Position numbers and translations under genes: made by a program
Origin: Ignavibacteriales bacterium
GTDB lineage: Bacteria; Bacteroidota; Ignavibacteria; Ignavibacteriales; Ignavibacteriaceae
Reading direction: 5' to 3'
Length of the DNA: 64,000 nucleotides
Assembly (NCBI GenBank): GCA_016700155.1
Contig: CP065001.1
Span: 2,294,001 to 2,358,000 of the forward strand
Shown here: one piece after another, positions 8,614 to 16,159 of the stretch
Layout of the letters: every line of letters begins with the position of its first letter
Numbering within the stretch: the first letter of the stretch is position 1
The notes under the pieces: model-generated
Told to the model about the DNA's origin: nothing
Seen by the model: only the letters and a program-made list of their open reading frames with translations
Databases searched by the model: none

Positions 8614-9370
8614 TACTATCCCAGAAAATTAATTTGTTAAGTAAATATCTTGATAGTCCTGTCAGGATAAGAATCAGAGAAAGTGCAATTATGATTACTG
8701 CAGTTATGCCGGATAGATCATTAACTTCAAGTAACATTTTCAGAATCGCTCCGACACCATAACCACCCTTTATAAATTCAAATGTTAAGATGATTGTCCA
8801 AAGCAAAGAATGAGTTTCAATTGTCTGTTCTCTCAACTTTGGCAGAATGGATTTCCAGATTATATCATTTCGAATAACTTTTTTAGACAGTCCAAATGAC
8901 AAAGATGAAACAAGTAATTCCTCATTTACACTTTTGATTGATTTTCCAATGGTTAGTACATGAGAAAAAAATATTATGAGCAGAGCAAATACAAACTCAA
9001 TTAATTCTGAGCCTGGAAACCAGTAAACAAAAAAGATGGCTATAAAAATTAAAGGAATAAAAGCGGGTAAATTTCCAAGTGGAAAAATAATTTTGAATAT
9101 CCGACTATCTTCATTCAACAAATTATTCCTGAAAATAAAGGTTAGAAAAAATCCAATCGCTATGGATAGATACACAACCCCGACCGTGGACAGCAGATGA
9201 ATCAATAAATTGTATTCAATGAAAAGATGGATTGAAGTATCAATTACAGTAGTTGGAGCCGGCAAGATTTCATTCACTGGAAGAATAAATTCAAATAATA
9301 ATATCCATACAAAAAGTAAAGTAATTAGTATTCTTATCCAGTATAAATTTCCAATGAGACCGGAATTCAT
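8606..9370 (-). CDS. ABC transporter permease, SsuC/TauC-like
   Basis: A 254-residue inner-membrane permease with about six hydrophobic segments and a degenerate EAA loop around SLSFGLSKKVIRNDIIWKSI, the site that normally docks the ATPase. In the usual motif the Glu-Ala-Ala is followed by Gly; here only the later Gly is kept, which parallels the altered ATPase next door. The reading frame overlaps the ATPase gene by 8 bases, so the two are translated together. No substrate-binding protein gene is adjacent, although importers of this family need one. A weak terminator separates it from the upstream hydrolase gene, and the pair is probably its own transcription unit. Confidence 0.8.
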   Translation of the reverse strand: MNSGLIGNLYWIRILITLLFVWILLFEFILPVNEILPAPTTVIDTSIHLFIEYNLLIHLLSTVGVVYLSIAIGFFLTFIFRNNLLNEDSRIFKIIFPLGNLPAFIPLIFIAIFFVYWFPGSELIEFVFALLIIFFSHVLTIGKSIKSVNEELLVSSLSFGLSKKVIRNDIIWKSILPKLREQTIETHSLLWTIILTFEFIKGGYGVGAILKMLLEVNDLSGITAVIIIALSLILILTGLSRYLLNKLIFWDSNE

Positions 9371-9406
9371 CTCGGGTACTTTCAGAATTATTTTAATGAC
9401 ACAATG

Positions 9407-9431
9407 AAAAAACAGAAATTCAGTCTTCTGT
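9407..9431 (-). terminator. Weak rho-independent terminator after the MBL hydrolase gene
   Basis: On the minus strand ACAGAA (9426-9431) pairs with TTCTGT (9412-9417) around an 8-base loop and is followed by five to six T. It lies in the 85-base gap between the hydrolase gene and the ABC permease gene and would separate the two units. The stem is short and AT-rich, so efficiency is doubtful. Confidence 0.4.
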
Positions 9432-9455
9432 GTAATTACCGGATTCTTCCTGACA

Positions 9456-10106
9456 CTAAACTATTTCCCTTAAAAACGGGTTGTACTTTTTCTCTTCCTC
9501 AATGGTTGATTCAGGACCATGTCCGGGATAGATTATTGTTTCTGCGGGAAGTGACAGAAGCCTGGATTTAATAGAATTTAGTAATGCCGATAAATTTCCT
9601 CCCATTAAGTCTGTTCTGCCAATGCTTCCTTGAAAAAGAACATCGCCGGAAATACAGATTTTAGAAAGAGGAAAATAAAAACATACTTCTCCGGGTGTAT
9701 GCCCTGGAGTAAACAAAACCTGAATATCATAACTGCCGATTTTTATTTTCGTTTCTTCATCAAGAAAATTATCAGGTTTTTTTATTGGCTGAATATTCAA
9801 ACCAAACATAGAAGCCTGGTATTCAGCGTTTTCCAATAAAGGCAAATCAAGTTCCGGCGCATAATACACCGGCGAATATTCTTTTAAAATGAAATTACAT
9901 CCGAGTATATGATCAATATGACAATGAGTGTTCAGAAGATATTCAATTTTTAAATTCTGATTTTTAATAAATCCCTTCAGCTCATTTTCTTCTTTCGAAT
10001 TTGAACAACCCGGATCTATTACTGCTGCCAGCAGAGTTTCATCATCCCAGACAACAAAAGTGTTTTCAAAGAAAGGATTAAATACAAACTTTTTTATTTT
10101 GATCAT
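9456..10106 (-). CDS. MBL-fold metal-dependent hydrolase (glyoxalase II / persulfide dioxygenase-like)
   Basis: A 216-residue cytoplasmic metallo-beta-lactamase-fold enzyme. The metal-binding motif HCHIDH lies at 61-66, followed by GHTPGEVCF, SGDVLFQGSIGRTDL and YPGHGPEST. These supply the remaining His and Asp ligands of a dinuclear site. It matches the short single-domain YcbL-like group, which lacks the glyoxalase II C-terminal substrate domain, so a general thioester or hydroxyacyl-glutathione-like hydrolase is likely but the substrate is open. It starts 2 bases after the aroC stop codon and is probably cotranscribed with it. That linkage is organisational and does not point to a role in aromatic synthesis. 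Confidence 0.85.
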   Translation of the reverse strand: MIKIKKFVFNPFFENTFVVWDDETLLAAVIDPGCSNSKEENELKGFIKNQNLKIEYLLNTHCHIDHILGCNFILKEYSPVYYAPELDLPLLENAEYQASMFGLNIQPIKKPDNFLDEETKIKIGSYDIQVLFTPGHTPGEVCFYFPLSKICISGDVLFQGSIGRTDLMGGNLSALLNSIKSRLLSLPAETIIYPGHGPESTIEEEKKYNPFLREIV

Positions 10107-10108
10107 TT

Positions 10109-11320
10109 TTATTTAAAGTTGGTCGAAATTCTTCTAAACAATTTCCGGTTATAATTTTTATAATTATCCTGCGTTTCTTCAAGTGAATCACCACCGAATT
10201 TAAGCAAGAAAAACTTTGCAATACTCCATGCAAGCATCGATTCAGCAACTACAGCGCAGGCGGGCACAGCTACAAAATCACTTCGTTCACGCCTTGCCTC
10301 AACCGTTTTCATAGATTTCAGGTCAACACTTTCGATCGGTGTCATAAGGGTCGAGATTGGTTTCATCGCTGCCCTTACAATTACAGGCAAACCCGTTGAT
10401 ATACCTCCTTCGATTCCGCCTGATCTGTTTGTCCTTCTTTCAAAACGCGTTCCCTTTTTTATTATTTCATCGTGTGATTCAGAACCAAACTTTTCAGCCG
10501 ATTCAAAACCGGAACCAATTGAAATACCTTTAACTGCGTTTATAGATATGATTGAGTGTGCGATATCCGAATCAAGTTTGAGATCATAATGCATGAAACT
10601 GCCAAGTCCGGTCGGAACTCCTGTAGCAACGACATAAAAAGTTCCGCCAAGAGTATCTCCCATTTTTTTCGCAAGCTTAATCCTGTTAATGATTTTTGCC
10701 TGGTGTTCCTGGCTAAGTACTCTTACATCGCTTTTATCAGATAAAGCGGATAAATTTTTCGCACTGAATTTTTTCGGCAGATTATTATTCAGCAGTTCTT
10801 CAGCAAAATTATTTTCAGGGAAAACTCCGCCGATACTTTCAACAAAACTTCCTACTTCAATTCCGAATATCTCAAGAAATTTTCTAGCTACAGTTCCTGC
10901 AGCTACTCTTGCAGCCGTTTCCCTTGCACTTGATCTTTCAATTGAGTTACGAATATCATTAAAATTGTACTTGGAGATTCCGACAAGATCAGCGTGACCC
11001 GGACGAGGGACACTTACCTTTTCAAATGAGTTTTGTTTTTTAGTTGGGTCCATAATATTCTGCCAGTTGACCCAATCTTTATTTTGTATCATTAATGAAA
11101 TGGGCGAACCAATTGTTTTCTGATGACGTATCCCTGAAATAATTTCTGCCTTGTCGGATTCGATTTTCATCCGCAAACCACGACCATACCCGCTCTGTCT
11201 GCGTTTGAGGTGATAATTCAGGTATTCATTTTCAATTTTAATGTTTGATGGAAAGCCTTCTACAATAGTTAATAAAGCTTTGCCATGTGATTCCCCGGCA
11301 GTTAAAAACCTTATCATCAT
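10109..11320 (-). CDS. aroC: Chorismate synthase
   Basis: This enzyme catalyses the last shikimate-pathway step, converting 5-enolpyruvylshikimate-3-phosphate to chorismate with reduced FMN. The 403 residues contain the three family signatures: AGESHGKAL near the N-terminus, IERSSARETAARVAAG around 135-150, and RTNRSGGIEGGIS in the second half. Two ATG codons stand in tandem at 11318-11320 and 11315-11317. AGGA lies three bases before the first and six before the second, so translation may well begin at the second, giving MIRFLTAGESHG. The gene lies 79 bases downstream of the htrA stop, behind a strong terminator, and leads a two-gene unit with the MBL hydrolase. Confidence 0.96.
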   Translation of the reverse strand: MMIRFLTAGESHGKALLTIVEGFPSNIKIENEYLNYHLKRRQSGYGRGLRMKIESDKAEIISGIRHQKTIGSPISLMIQNKDWVNWQNIMDPTKKQNSFEKVSVPRPGHADLVGISKYNFNDIRNSIERSSARETAARVAAGTVARKFLEIFGIEVGSFVESIGGVFPENNFAEELLNNNLPKKFSAKNLSALSDKSDVRVLSQEHQAKIINRIKLAKKMGDTLGGTFYVVATGVPTGLGSFMHYDLKLDSDIAHSIISINAVKGISIGSGFESAEKFGSESHDEIIKKGTRFERRTNRSGGIEGGISTGLPVIVRAAMKPISTLMTPIESVDLKSMKTVEARRERSDFVAVPACAVVAESMLAWSIAKFFLLKFGGDSLEETQDNYKNYNRKLFRRISTNFK

Positions 11321-11345
11321 TATTCCTGTTTGTTAAGGTAAATAT

Positions 11346-11374
11346 AAAAAAAACGTCCCGAAAAATTCGGGACG
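11346..11374 (-). terminator. Rho-independent terminator after the HtrA protease gene
   Basis: A perfect 9-bp stem (CGTCCCGAA with TTCGGGACG, loop AAA, 11354-11374) is followed on the minus strand by eight T (11346-11353). It lies 26 bases past the protease stop codon and closes the recO-htrA side of the region. Confidence 0.9.
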
Positions 11375-11399
11375 CAAAAAATAAATTATATGGATTTTA

Positions 11400-12893
11400 T
11401 CATCCCGGGATTTCGAGACCTACAAACCGGGTGTTGCCTTCGGCATCCTGTACTTTCAGCAGCATTGCCGATCCCTTTTTCTTGTTAACGAGTGATTTGA
11501 ACTCATCGACTGAACTTATCGATTTTTTATCAACTTCAACAATTACAATATTCCTGACAAGACTTTGATCCTGTGCTTTACTGAAAGCTTTTACATCAGT
11601 AATCAGAATACCGCCGTCAACTTTGTAAGTGGATTTATCCTTGTCAGATAAATTTCTAACTGTCAACCCTATGTCCTCAAAACTTGCTGAAGTTGAATTA
11701 GTTTCAGATTTACTGCTCTCATCTTTATTACTTAGTACAGGCTGATTTTTTTCATCCTCTTCACGCGGCTTTAATGTTACACTTCTTTCTAATTCTTTTC
11801 CGTCCCTTAACAGAATCAGTTTAACTGTTGAGCCTGCTGTTTTAGATGCAATGTAACCCTGAAGTTCGTTTGGCTGATTGACTTCCCTGCCGTCAATCTT
11901 CAGAATAACATCACCGGCTTTAATATCAGTCTTTGATGCTGCGCCGCCTTCAACAATTCCGTTTACAATTACACCTCTCGGTTTATCAAGTCCTAATGAT
12001 TTAGCAATAGCGTTATCGATCGTTCCGATCTGAACACCAATATACCCTCTGCTTACTTTACCATTGGCAATTAGATCTTTTGCTACTGACTTAACCAGGT
12101 TAACAGGAATTGCAAACCCATAACCTATGTATGTCCCAGTGCGTGAAGCAGCAATTGCAGAATTAACTCCGATAACAGCACCAGACAGATCAACCAATGC
12201 ACCGCCGCTGTTTCCGGGATTGATAGCGGCATCTGTCTGAATAAAATTTTCTACTGCATAACCATTATCACGGGACATTAAACCGAGATTGCCTCTTCCT
12301 AATGCACTAACAATACCGGCAGTAACTGTTGAAGAAAGAGAAAGCGGATTTCCTATAGCCATTACCCATTGACCGACTTTGATGTCATCTGAATCGCCAA
12401 GGTAAGCCGTTGGTAAATCTTTTGCTTCTATTTTAATAACTGCGAGATCAGTCAGCGGGTCTGTTCCGATAACCTGGGCATCGTATGTTCGGTTATCATG
12501 CAAACCAACTGTGACTTTTGTTGCATTCTCTACAACGTGGTTGTTCGTGACAATATAACCATCCGCTGAAATGATAATTCCACTGCCGGAACCGCGTTGT
12601 TCTTGTGGAAGATCTCTGAATGGAAAGGGAAAAATATCCTGGTGAGGATCATCTTTAAGACTTGAGACAACGGAAATTTGAACAATGGTCGGTGTAACTT
12701 TCTCGGCAACTTCAATAAAAGCTTTACTGAATGATGTTGCGTCGGCATCCAGATTTACCGGCGGATTGTTCGCGCCCAGATTAATATCAGCATAACCCGG
12801 TCTCACCAATCCAAATCCGGAAACCAAAAGTGCTCCGAACAAAATTCCAACGATAATTAATGCAAATGCGCCGAAAATTCTCTTCGATTTCAT
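11400..12893 (-). CDS. htrA: Do/HtrA family periplasmic serine protease with two PDZ domains
   Basis: This is an envelope protein quality-control protease and chaperone. The 497 residues begin with a hydrophobic signal or anchor at about 7-28. The trypsin-like domain has catalytic His119 in VTNNHVVENA, Asp149 in TDLAVIKI and Ser229 in GNSGGALV. Two PDZ domains follow, at about 285-375 (with GYIGVQIG) and about 410-495. Length and layout match the DegP/DegQ group. It is the last gene before a strong terminator, 72 bases downstream of recO. No CpxR- or sigma-E-type control site could be identified. Confidence 0.93.
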   Translation of the reverse strand: MKSKRIFGAFALIIVGILFGALLVSGFGLVRPGYADINLGANNPPVNLDADATSFSKAFIEVAEKVTPTIVQISVVSSLKDDPHQDIFPFPFRDLPQEQRGSGSGIIISADGYIVTNNHVVENATKVTVGLHDNRTYDAQVIGTDPLTDLAVIKIEAKDLPTAYLGDSDDIKVGQWVMAIGNPLSLSSTVTAGIVSALGRGNLGLMSRDNGYAVENFIQTDAAINPGNSGGALVDLSGAVIGVNSAIAASRTGTYIGYGFAIPVNLVKSVAKDLIANGKVSRGYIGVQIGTIDNAIAKSLGLDKPRGVIVNGIVEGGAASKTDIKAGDVILKIDGREVNQPNELQGYIASKTAGSTVKLILLRDGKELERSVTLKPREEDEKNQPVLSNKDESSKSETNSTSASFEDIGLTVRNLSDKDKSTYKVDGGILITDVKAFSKAQDQSLVRNIVIVEVDKKSISSVDEFKSLVNKKKGSAMLLKVQDAEGNTRFVGLEIPG

Positions 12894-12965
12894 ACTTACT
12901 TTTACTCCTAATTTAATTTACTTACTTCTGTTTGTGCATTTGTATCAATCAGCGATACATACCTC

Positions 12966-13706
12966 TTAATTATAAATTTTTAGTGACTGAATTCCTTTAA
13001 AATCCTGATGATGATATCTTAAAAATTTTTCCATCAACCGGATTGCAGATTCACCCGTTTCCGGGTCAGATAAACTTACCTTTTTTTTATACTTTAGACA
13101 AATCAAATAACGAAAAAGTTCCTTTTTAACATAGAATGAATCGGGGTAATTTTCAGCACACTCACTACAAATAAGACCCTGATTAAAGTTGTAAACAACA
13201 TCCGAAGTACCGGTAATATCCTTTGCGCAAATGCTGCAGGAATCCAACTGCAGTTCGTAACCTATTTCAGTTAAAAAGAACATAAAAAATCTGCTGAAAA
13301 GTATTAAGGGCAGTTCATCATATGAATCAAGCAATGAAAAGATTCTGGTTAATCCATTAAACATCCTGTTGTTCTGCTCATACTCGGGCACAAGTTTCTG
13401 TATTAATTCCAATATTGCAAGAGAATATTTCATTCCATCAAGACTATTCCGGATGTTGGGATAGTATGAAATAAGATCAACGCTTGAGAGGAACTGTAGT
13501 TCCCTTGTTTCCTTCTTGTAGAAAACAACGTTAATAAAATTTACCGGGTCAACTATATTACTTATTTTTGATTTCGGACTCCTCGCACCTTTCAAAATGA
13601 GCGAGAGCTTTCCAAAATCCTTTGTGTACAAAGAGACTATGACACTTGAATCACGGTAATTCATTTTACCAAGAACTATTGCTTCTGACTTTACGATCTG
13701 ACTCAT
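12966..13706 (-). CDS. recO: DNA repair protein RecO
   Basis: This recombination mediator loads RecA onto SSB-coated single strands with RecR. The 246 residues start with the OB-fold domain (about 1-80, with SEAIVLGKMNYRDSSVIVSL and LILKGARSP). A helical domain follows, with a four-Cys zinc site: Cys157 and Cys160 in CSIC, and Cys180 and Cys183 in CSEC. Its ATG overlaps the mtnA stop by four bases, so the two are translationally coupled. Length is normal for the family. Confidence 0.92.
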   Translation of the reverse strand: MSQIVKSEAIVLGKMNYRDSSVIVSLYTKDFGKLSLILKGARSPKSKISNIVDPVNFINVVFYKKETRELQFLSSVDLISYYPNIRNSLDGMKYSLAILELIQKLVPEYEQNNRMFNGLTRIFSLLDSYDELPLILFSRFFMFFLTEIGYELQLDSCSICAKDITGTSDVVYNFNQGLICSECAENYPDSFYVKKELFRYLICLKYKKKVSLSDPETGESAIRLMEKFLRYHHQDFKGIQSLKIYN

Positions 13707-14713
13707 TGTATAAAATTGTAAGGGAAATTAAATACTCCCTCCTCGGTGATGATACCGGAAATAAGATGAGAAGGTGTGACATCAAATGCGGGCGAGTATA
13801 CTTCAAATGATTCAGGCGCAATTTGAAGGGAACCTGAATAAAGTAATTCATTTTTATTTCTGAATTCGATTTTAATTTCTGATCCTGATGGAATGTTTCT
13901 GTCAATGGTAGTTGATGGTGCCGCAACATAAAAGGGGATGTTATGGAAATTACAAAGCACAGCAAGATTAAATGTTCCTATTTTATTCGCAGTATCACCA
14001 TTCAATGCAATTCTATCAGCACCTACTACGGCAAAATCAATTAAACCTGTCTGCATTAAAGAACCGGAAGAAGAATCAGAAAGAATCTTAAACGGAATTC
14101 CATTTTTTGATAATTCAAATGAAGTGAGTCGTAAGCCCTGCAGTAAAGGTCGTGTTTCATCTGCAAATACTTGTTCAACAAGACCGTGTTCAAATCCATA
14201 TTTAATTACATTGAATGCGGTTCCATCTCCGCCGGTCGCGAATTTCCCGGTGTTGCAGTGTGTTATTATTCCGGATTTTTTTTTGAAAACTGATAGCCCA
14301 TTCTTTCCAATTCTGTCGCAGTACTCTTCGTCCTTTTTATGAAGTTCTATGGCACGAGCCAGCAAAAGCTCGTATGAATCTTTCATGGGCAAATCAGCTT
14401 CATAAATTTTTTTTATTTCTTCAAGGGCGTAAAATAAATTTACTGCGGTTGGTCTTGTACGAAACAACCTGTTATAAGCTTCGAGAAATTTTTCCCCGGA
14501 AGAATCTTTTTTTACGGAGAGAGCCAAAGCATAAGCAGCAGCTATACCAATTAATGGTGCGCCTCTTATTTCAAGCCGCTCAATTGCTTCAGCTATACGA
14601 TTATAACTATCGGTTTCAATATATTCTTCAACCAGCGGAAGTTTGGTTTGATCAATAAAGACTAGTTTATCATTCTCAAATTTTAAGGAGAAGTAGTCAC
14701 TCTTTTTCATCAA
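13703..14713 (-). CDS. mtnA: S-methyl-5-thioribose-1-phosphate isomerase
   Basis: This aldose-ketose isomerase of the methionine salvage pathway converts methylthioribose-1-phosphate to methylthioribulose-1-phosphate. In 336 residues it carries RGAP at 50-53, the active-site Cys153 in THCNTGKFATGGDGTA, ADETRPLLQG at about 184-193 and the general acid Asp233 in VGADRIALNGDTANKIGT. These separate it from eIF2B alpha-type relatives. It overlaps a PfkB kinase gene by 17 bases upstream and recO by 4 bases downstream. No other methionine-salvage gene is nearby. The overlap with a sugar kinase suggests the pair may process a 5-modified ribose, but that is inference. Confidence 0.93.
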   Translation of the reverse strand: MMKKSDYFSLKFENDKLVFIDQTKLPLVEEYIETDSYNRIAEAIERLEIRGAPLIGIAAAYALALSVKKDSSGEKFLEAYNRLFRTRPTAVNLFYALEEIKKIYEADLPMKDSYELLLARAIELHKKDEEYCDRIGKNGLSVFKKKSGIITHCNTGKFATGGDGTAFNVIKYGFEHGLVEQVFADETRPLLQGLRLTSFELSKNGIPFKILSDSSSGSLMQTGLIDFAVVGADRIALNGDTANKIGTFNLAVLCNFHNIPFYVAAPSTTIDRNIPSGSEIKIEFRNKNELLYSGSLQIAPESFEVYSPAFDVTPSHLISGIITEEGVFNFPYNFIQ

Positions 14714-15614
14714 ATCTTGATAAGTCTAAAAATTCTCTATACCTGTCTTTGACGCGGAGTAAAGAAAGTGATTCAAGTCCTTTAGTACTAAATTGCTCTA
14801 CACAGAATGAAGCCATTGCACTGCCGTAAATAATAGCCCGCTTCATATTGGACGAGCTTAAATCACGTGTCTTATGAAGATAACCGGTAAATCCACCTGC
14901 AAAGGAATCTCCTGCGCCGGTCGGATCAAAAATCATTTCCATCGGATATGCCGGAGCAGAAAAAATTGTGTCCTCGGTAAACAACAACGCACCGTGTTCA
15001 CCTTTTTTAATGATAAGGATTTCGGGACCCATTGCTCTTATTACCCTTGACGCCTTTATGAGATTCGGCTCATGCGCTAACAGTCTTGCTTCAGAATCAT
15101 TAATGATCAGAACATTTACTCTTTTCAGAAGTTTGAGCAACTCATCTTTTTTTCCTTCGATCCAATAGTTCATCGTATCACAGACAACAAACTGCGGATC
15201 ATCCATCTGGTCAAGCACTTTGATCTGTAATTCAGGATCAATGTTTCCCAGACAAATGTATTTTGACTTTCTGAATTTTTCAGGAATAATGGGATCAAAT
15301 TTTTCAAAGACATTTAGCTCCGTGAGTAATGTATCACGCACATTAAGATCATAATGGTATTTACCTGACCACCGGAATGTTTTTCCATTCTCAATTACCT
15401 GAAGACCATCAAGATCAACATTGTGTTCTTCTAAAGTATTGAGATACTTTTTGGGGAAATCCCCGCCAACCACACCAACTAAATAAACCGGACCGCTGAA
15501 ATAACTCGCAGCCAGAGAAATATAAACTGCTGATCCGCCTAAAGCATCTGTAACTTTATCAAAAGGGGTTTCAACTGAATCAAGACCAAGAGAACCAACA
15601 ACTAAAAGTCCCAA
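14697..15614 (-). CDS. PfkB-family sugar or nucleoside kinase
   Basis: A 305-residue ribokinase-fold kinase. The N-terminal GSLGLDSVETP and LGGSAVYISLAAS bind the sugar, and the C-terminal signature DPTGAGDSFAGG at 230-241 holds the catalytic base Asp236 and the anion hole. The substrate cannot be assigned from motifs; adenosine, ribose or fructose derivatives are all possible in this family. It is the first gene of a tight unit with mtnA (17-base overlap) and recO. A role as the kinase that feeds MtnA, in place of the unrelated MtnK, is worth testing but is not shown by the sequence. Confidence 0.88.
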   Translation of the reverse strand: MGLLVVGSLGLDSVETPFDKVTDALGGSAVYISLAASYFSGPVYLVGVVGGDFPKKYLNTLEEHNVDLDGLQVIENGKTFRWSGKYHYDLNVRDTLLTELNVFEKFDPIIPEKFRKSKYICLGNIDPELQIKVLDQMDDPQFVVCDTMNYWIEGKKDELLKLLKRVNVLIINDSEARLLAHEPNLIKASRVIRAMGPEILIIKKGEHGALLFTEDTIFSAPAYPMEMIFDPTGAGDSFAGGFTGYLHKTRDLSSSNMKRAIIYGSAMASFCVEQFSTKGLESLSLLRVKDRYREFLDLSRFDEKE

Positions 15615-15685
15615 ATTTTACTCCTGTATTTAGATTTTAACTGCCGCAAAAATAAGTAAATCAGCTTTGAATACATAACATTTCA

Positions 15686-16147
15686 TCACACTTTGATTTC
15701 AATAAACTTAAGTAAACTGTTAGGGCTAGAAAAATATTCTTTAATGATGTCAACTGATTTTCTTTGTCCAGACCAGGCAAGCAGTTTTTTTGCTCTTTCA
15801 GCCGTTACCCATTTGTAAGAGGAATGCTCTCTGGAAATTTTAATAACAGATTCCGGATCCACTTCAACTACAAACACCGGAAGAAATGAGATGTAATTTC
15901 CTTCAGGAAAATAAAATGAATTAATATTCGGTACGACCCAAATTTTCTTCTGAACAATTCCGGTCTCTTCTTTTATTTCACGTAAAGCCGTCTCATAAGC
16001 TTTTTCGTGCTTTTTCATTTTACCTGAAACCATTTGCCACAAACCGGGATAAATTTCAGTATCGGATCGTTTAAGTAAAAGAAATTCCATTTTATTCTTA
16101 CGCCTCCTGATGACATGAGCTTCGATCATATTTGAAATAAGTTTCAT
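15686..16147 (-). CDS. Nudix hydrolase
   Basis: A 153-residue hydrolase of nucleoside diphosphate-linked compounds. The Nudix box runs from Gly42 to Gly63 with the pattern G-x5-E-x7-REIKEETGI, so the Mg-binding Glu57, Glu60 and Glu61 are all present. The N-terminal part (EAHVIRRRKNKMEFLLLKRS) resembles dihydroneopterin triphosphate pyrophosphatase and MutT-type enzymes, but the substrate is not determined. It starts 12 bases after the stop of the large surface protein gene and is probably cotranscribed with it. The two functions look unrelated. Confidence 0.88.
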   Translation of the reverse strand: MKLISNMIEAHVIRRRKNKMEFLLLKRSDTEIYPGLWQMVSGKMKKHEKAYETALREIKEETGIVQKKIWVVPNINSFYFPEGNYISFLPVFVVEVDPESVIKISREHSSYKWVTAERAKKLLAWSGQRKSVDIIKEYFSSPNSLLKFIEIKV

Positions 16148-16159
16148 AAAAATTCTCTC

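Noticed and set aside
10689..15168. Several antisense open frames over aroC, htrA, mtnA and the PfkB kinase gene
   Set aside because: They have no ribosome site or recognisable motif and lie entirely within genes with strong family matches on the other strand. I take them as shadows.
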